64,000 nucleotides of DNA, taken from contig JAVBXY010000017.1 of assembly GCA_030824275.1 (NCBI GenBank), forward strand, positions 104,230 to 168,229. The letters run 5' to 3'. The notes beneath the pieces are model-generated. The model ran no database searches and was not told the DNA's origin. It was given only the letters and a program-made list of their open reading frames with translations. The position numbers and the translations under genes are program-made. Source of the stretch: Rhodocyclaceae bacterium (GTDB lineage: Bacteria > Pseudomonadota > Gammaproteobacteria > Burkholderiales > Rhodocyclaceae). The stretch's first letter is position 1. Every line of letters begins with the position of its first letter. Positions 60,499 through 64,000 of this stretch are shown here, piece by piece.

Positions 60499-62112
60499 AT
60501 GACAGACCGTCTTCTTGCCCCCCTACGGAACGTCGACCAGCCAAGCGTATTATTTTGTGGGGCAGGGCTATCAGTGGGATCAGTCCCTGACGCAGCCAAG
60601 CTATACGAAAAGAAATGGAAGTCTGTTGAAGATCAATTGGGCATAGTCGATGGCGACATCGATCATGACTCGATCAACGCAATCCCCGAGAAAGCCTCGC
60701 GGCTCTATGTTTGGGCTGAGAGAGTGCTAGCGCTTCTAGAATTGCGTGGGGTGCCCGTTCCGAAATTGAGGTTTGCCGAAGCACTGGGGTTGCTAGACGA
60801 TCCTCGCTGGTGGGGGCGTGCCGAAATCGATTTTCGTGGGACTACTCCGCGCCATCGGGTCATTGCTCGATTTGCCAAAGAGGGACTTTGGAAGAGTATT
60901 TGGTCGTTCAACTGGGATTGCATTCTGGAAAATGCAATGGAGCAAATCGGCCTGAGTAATGGCGTTCCACGCTTTCGCCAACCTTGGCAGAAAAGCCATT
61001 ACGTCTCCCATGTTCAAAAAGACTATTTCCCTTGTTCCACTCATATTTCAGCGCTCAATGTTCATAAACCACATGGCTGTGTGCGAGCACTAGATTTGGC
61101 GAAAAATGCCCAAAGGGAAAACGATATACCAAAGGCTGTTGCATTAAGTTCGAGGCTTATGGTCAGTGATCAGGAGTTGCGTGATCGAAGTGCCTGTCCC
61201 TATTCGCGGGAAAATGATCCTGCATTCTTTGAAGCCTTGCGAAATGATGTTCGCGGTGCGTTCAACATGGTTCTTGGCTGGAGCATGAGAGAGGAGTCAT
61301 TGAGGAAACAGCTTATGAGCCCTCTGGCGGAGCCAGGAACTCGCCTAGTCATTCTCGATATTGCGTTCGGAGAAAGTCATTCAAACGTGTGCCGAGAGGC
61401 TGGCCTTAAACAGGCAGACGTTCATTTTGAATTAAAAACGACAATTGCATTTCCAAACCGCGACGACGTATTCCGGTGGCAGCAGGCAATTTACACACTT
61501 GACCGACTGGAAGCGGCAAACGATGGTAGGCCAATATTGGATAGACTCGGAATTGATTGGCGGGCAACCCTTGATCATCACCCTCAAGAGTTCCTCCTCG
61601 ACTGGGCCGATGAATTCCTGCCTACCTGGACAAAGTTATGCTGGAGTGCGGGCTTGGTTGAGGCACCTCAGATGATGCCGCACCGGGTTGATCTGGAGCG
61701 ACGGGACGAATATATCCCTCTGAATTACGTGCATGTGCACCGTCCCGATTTATCGGCAGCAGCTAGAGTTCTTCGTGCTTTGTCGTCCCATTCCGATGCA
61801 TTCAATGCTCGAGACTTCCCAGGCGGCCTATTTCATCACTCGGGTACGCTAATAGTTCCGCTTCCGAGTTGGGGCGTTTTGAATGAGTTGCGCGCTTTGC
61901 GGCCAATGGTTGATGCTTTGCGTGGTCGACTGGGATATGTGGCCGAAATTGCTGTCTGGCCGATTCATCTGGATATAGCGTCATCTCATGAACAGAATCA
62001 CGCCTTATTGCAGAGCATCGCCGCCATGATGCCTGTCCCCGCCTTTGCCGACCTGAGTGCCAATCCAGGCCGAATTCGTCTAATTGCCAATCTGAATGAG
62101 GTTGAGCTATGA
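60499..62112 (+). CDS. SIR2-like protein (candidate defence effector)
   Basis: 537 residues. SIR2 NAD-binding features are visible: VLFCGAGLSVGS (GAGxS) near residue 17, SFNWDCILEN (TxNxD-like) near 135 and VHKPHG (KxHG, catalytic histidine) near 190. This is the SIR2-like type seen in bacterial immunity, where it depletes NAD+ upon infection, not a protein deacetylase context. The C-terminal 300 residues are unassigned. ATG 60499 removes a longer run-in that overlaps the HEPN-like gene. The region is AT-richer than the chromosome. Its stop overlaps the next gene start (ATGA). Confidence 0.78.
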   Translation: MTDRLLAPLRNVDQPSVLFCGAGLSVGSVPDAAKLYEKKWKSVEDQLGIVDGDIDHDSINAIPEKASRLYVWAERVLALLELRGVPVPKLRFAEALGLLDDPRWWGRAEIDFRGTTPRHRVIARFAKEGLWKSIWSFNWDCILENAMEQIGLSNGVPRFRQPWQKSHYVSHVQKDYFPCSTHISALNVHKPHGCVRALDLAKNAQRENDIPKAVALSSRLMVSDQELRDRSACPYSRENDPAFFEALRNDVRGAFNMVLGWSMREESLRKQLMSPLAEPGTRLVILDIAFGESHSNVCREAGLKQADVHFELKTTIAFPNRDDVFRWQQAIYTLDRLEAANDGRPILDRLGIDWRATLDHHPQEFLLDWADEFLPTWTKLCWSAGLVEAPQMMPHRVDLERRDEYIPLNYVHVHRPDLSAAARVLRALSSHSDAFNARDFPGGLFHHSGTLIVPLPSWGVLNELRALRPMVDALRGRLGYVAEIAVWPIHLDIASSHEQNHALLQSIAAMMPVPAFADLSANPGRIRLIANLNEVEL

Positions 62113-63883
62113 ATCCCATTGACGCTGTTCGAGAATTTCTTGTGAAAAAATATCGTGGCTTGATCAGCGGCTTCGATAGTTTTTCAGATGGATTCGACGG
62201 TCGATATCCAGGATGGCACTGGGTGAACGACGACCTCTCGTTGATCGGTGAAACGAGTTCTCATGGCTTGTTGCTTGATCCCGATGTGGGAATCGCACTA
62301 TTTCTGCTCCGTTTTAATCCAAGTTCGAATGAGGATGCGGGGACTGATGTTAGGGCGCAAGTAGCCAAAGCTATTGCCTATCGCTCCCGTTTTCTACCAT
62401 GCCGACTGGATGAGGATAAGGCAGATGAGAATGGAAGCTGGCGAGTTGCTATTCATTGGCTTGTCGATCAATGTGACGATCTGGATTGGCAAAATCAGGT
62501 TTCCGAGTTGCGGCGCGATACTGCATACATGGAAGAGCTATCAGTTGATGCCATCATTTGCGATCTCCGCTACGACTGGGCTGACGCTGTGCAGCATCAC
62601 GAGCTTCCCCGGCTACTGTTGAGGACCCGAGAGGTATTGGGTAAGGCATCGGCTGATTCAGTCTTCAAGTGGTCAAGTGCAGATGAGCGGGTTCGCGAAG
62701 CCATGAAGGGATTCTCAGACCAATTTCTTGACGATATGGAGCGCCAACTTGCACGGAAGATTGAGTCCAGGATGGAGAGCAAGTATCTGGATACATCCGT
62801 CGACGCGATGGAGCTCCCTTCTGTTCCTCAAAAAATGCAATCACTTGTGGTGCGAACCTTTCGCAATCTGAAAGAGATTCGACTGAACATTTCTGGTGAG
62901 TCGGCGCATGCGGCTATTGTTCATGGTCCAAACGGAACGGGTAAGAGCAACCTTTTTGAGGCCGTCGAGTTTGCGTTAGGTGGTATTTCTCGCAGAGCTT
63001 TTAAGTTTCTCAATGACCCAGACGTAACAACTACCAAAAAAGGGCATGAGTATCTTGCAAGCTATCTTTCACCTTTTGGTCGAGAAGGTGGCAGACCAAG
63101 CATCGAGTTGAACGGCAAAGAGGTCTTGCTGACCATCAATCCAACCGACGGCGCTCTTAAGGGCAATGCACTGTCCCAAGAGGATACAGATAGGTTCATT
63201 TACAAGAGCGCCAATGGACTTGCTGCCGAAATCCTCGGCGAATTTTCCGGGCTCGCTGATGATCTAATGGAATTCGCTGATCGCGAACTGATTCAGGAAC
63301 AAGCCAATCTGAAAAGCATGCTTTCCCGCCTTGGTCTGGATCGTCCCGGTGCCATAACCCGGAAGGACACTGCGCGGGATAGAGTTGCCGAGGTTCAGTT
63401 ACGGGACAGCGTATCTATTGCGCCACATGCCCTCAAATTGTTGGAAGTTGATGCCCTAGCGTGGAGTCCAACGACATCATTCGCCGACACAATAGCCTCG
63501 GCAATGTTAGAGAGGCAGCGCAGCCTTGGGGATTTTGTCTCTGGCATTGGCAAGCTTTCGTCGCAGGAAGCGCTGCAAGAAAAGCTGCGGGACTATCTGA
63601 TTCCGGTATGGCAATCGCGCCGATCGGCGGATCAGTTTCTCGGGACAGTAGGCCGATTGCGCGGTGAATGGCCGGGAGAGTTAGCGAGAAAGTTCGATGC
63701 TTGGGGTCAGTGGTTGTCTGCGCGACAGGCGATTCAGACTGGAACAGACAGTCACGAACTGGCAATGAAGCAGTCGCAGCGCAAGCTATGGAGTGAAGAG
63801 CTTGAGACGCTGACGAAGAAGGGAACATTGTTGCGGGAAAGGGAGCGGCATTTCGAAGCACTACAGCAATTTCTGAGAGGACC
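62109..63883 (+). CDS. SMC-like ATPase, cut by an insertion sequence (candidate defence gene)
   Basis: At least 591 codons before the insertion. The first 235 residues are an unassigned N-terminal domain; then an SMC/RecN-type ATPase starts (MQSLVVRTFRNLKEIRL) with Walker A GPNGTGKS at residues 273-280. The remainder shows the helical start of an SMC arm (EALQEKLRDYLIPVWQSRRSA, KQSQRKLWSEELETLTKKG). Walker B and the second ATPase half would be further on. The frame stays open through the IS end to 64000 by chance. Coupled to the SIR2 gene by ATGA, reminiscent of Lamassu-type systems that pair a variable effector with an SMC protein. Confidence 0.75.
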
Positions 63884-64000
63884 GAGCCTGTCCGAAATTT
63901 TGTGTGTGAGGCATACCATGTTGAAAAGGAGCATGTATGCCAAGCAAGACCCGCAAAAAGAAGCCGGCAGTGACGCTGCCGAGTATCCCGAAAGAAATCA
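63884..64000 (+). mobile_element. Left end of an IS256-family insertion sequence
   Basis: Beginning at GAGCCTGTCCGAAATTTTGT, which resembles IS256-family terminal repeats, followed about 50 bases later by a transposase start. The host ATPase gene has normal SMC-like sequence up to this point and none after it. The right end is outside the window, so the target duplication cannot be checked. Confidence 0.65.
63937..64000 (+). CDS. IS256-family transposase (N-terminus)
   Basis: Only 21 residues are in the window (MPSKTRKKKP, then AVTLPSIPKEI), which match the characteristic opening of IS256-family transposases (basic start, then LPSIPKE). A ribosome-binding site AAAAGGAG lies seven bases upstream of ATG 63937. 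An overlapping ATG at 63933 is in the frame of the interrupted ATPase and is not the start. Confidence 0.65.
   Translation, partial: MPSKTRKKKPAVTLPSIPKEI

Overview
The window is a high-G+C chromosomal segment from a betaproteobacterium. Rhodocyclales-like is the best guess, but gene content alone cannot fix the genus. The pointers are the order rph / rdgB / hemW beside a PP2C phosphatase and kinase, yicC, then gmk-rpoZ-relA/spoT followed by a DUF3460 gene, a NodI/NodJ-type exporter, a MocR regulator with a DUF2917 gene, and several GGDEF proteins with a degenerate EAL-HDOD protein. Almost all genes are tightly packed and often overlap by four bases. No gene-free stretch exceeds 300 bases, and I saw no tRNA, rRNA or CRISPR array.

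Layout. 1-9.1 kb holds a truncated membrane PAS sensor, a periplasmic solute-binding protein, SDR, DsbA, a SPOR protein, ArgS, UbiB and the EAL-HDOD protein. 9.2-15.1 kb holds a sodium/solute symporter, a J-like/trypsin-like fusion, VanZ, MazG-like, ferredoxin-like and hydrolase genes and an ABC ATPase. 15.2-22.2 kb holds a VOC protein, DUF167, the ABC permease, thiS-thiG, trmB and two diguanylate cyclases. 22.2-31.9 kb holds MocR/DUF2917, a third diguanylate cyclase, hemW-rdgB, an inserted BRO/DinD-type gene, rph, phosphatase/kinase and yicC. 32-40.4 kb separates yicC from gmk and carries a TPR/beta-barrel protein, two FecR-domain proteins, a YkgJ protein and a copper-handling cluster (OprC-type receptor, two DUF2946 proteins, PCuAC, Crp-like regulator). 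40.5-43.8 kb is gmk-rpoZ-relA/spoT-DUF3460.

43.8-57.1 kb is a respiratory molybdoenzyme locus. A periplasmic binding protein, sensor kinase and sigma-54 response regulator face an operon for a four-cluster iron-sulfur subunit, an NrfD-type membrane subunit, a Tat-exported molybdopterin subunit, a TorD-like chaperone, several unrecognised accessory proteins and MoaA. A sigma-54 -24/-12 promoter and two matching palindromes lie between the two arms. 57.1-59.4 kb holds a DksA-like protein, a DUF4395 operon and a Crp/Fnr regulator sharing an FNR-like box. 59.4-64 kb looks like acquired defence DNA: a nucleotidyltransferase/HEPN-like pair, then an AT-richer SIR2 plus SMC-like ATPase pair, the latter cut by an IS256-family insertion sequence at the window edge.

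The most unusual feature is a 25-bp dispersed repeat with at least 15 copies, 11 of them inside protein-coding genes in several reading frames. Its typical form has no stop codon in any of six frames. Copies also flank genes that appear to have been inserted into otherwise conserved gene orders.
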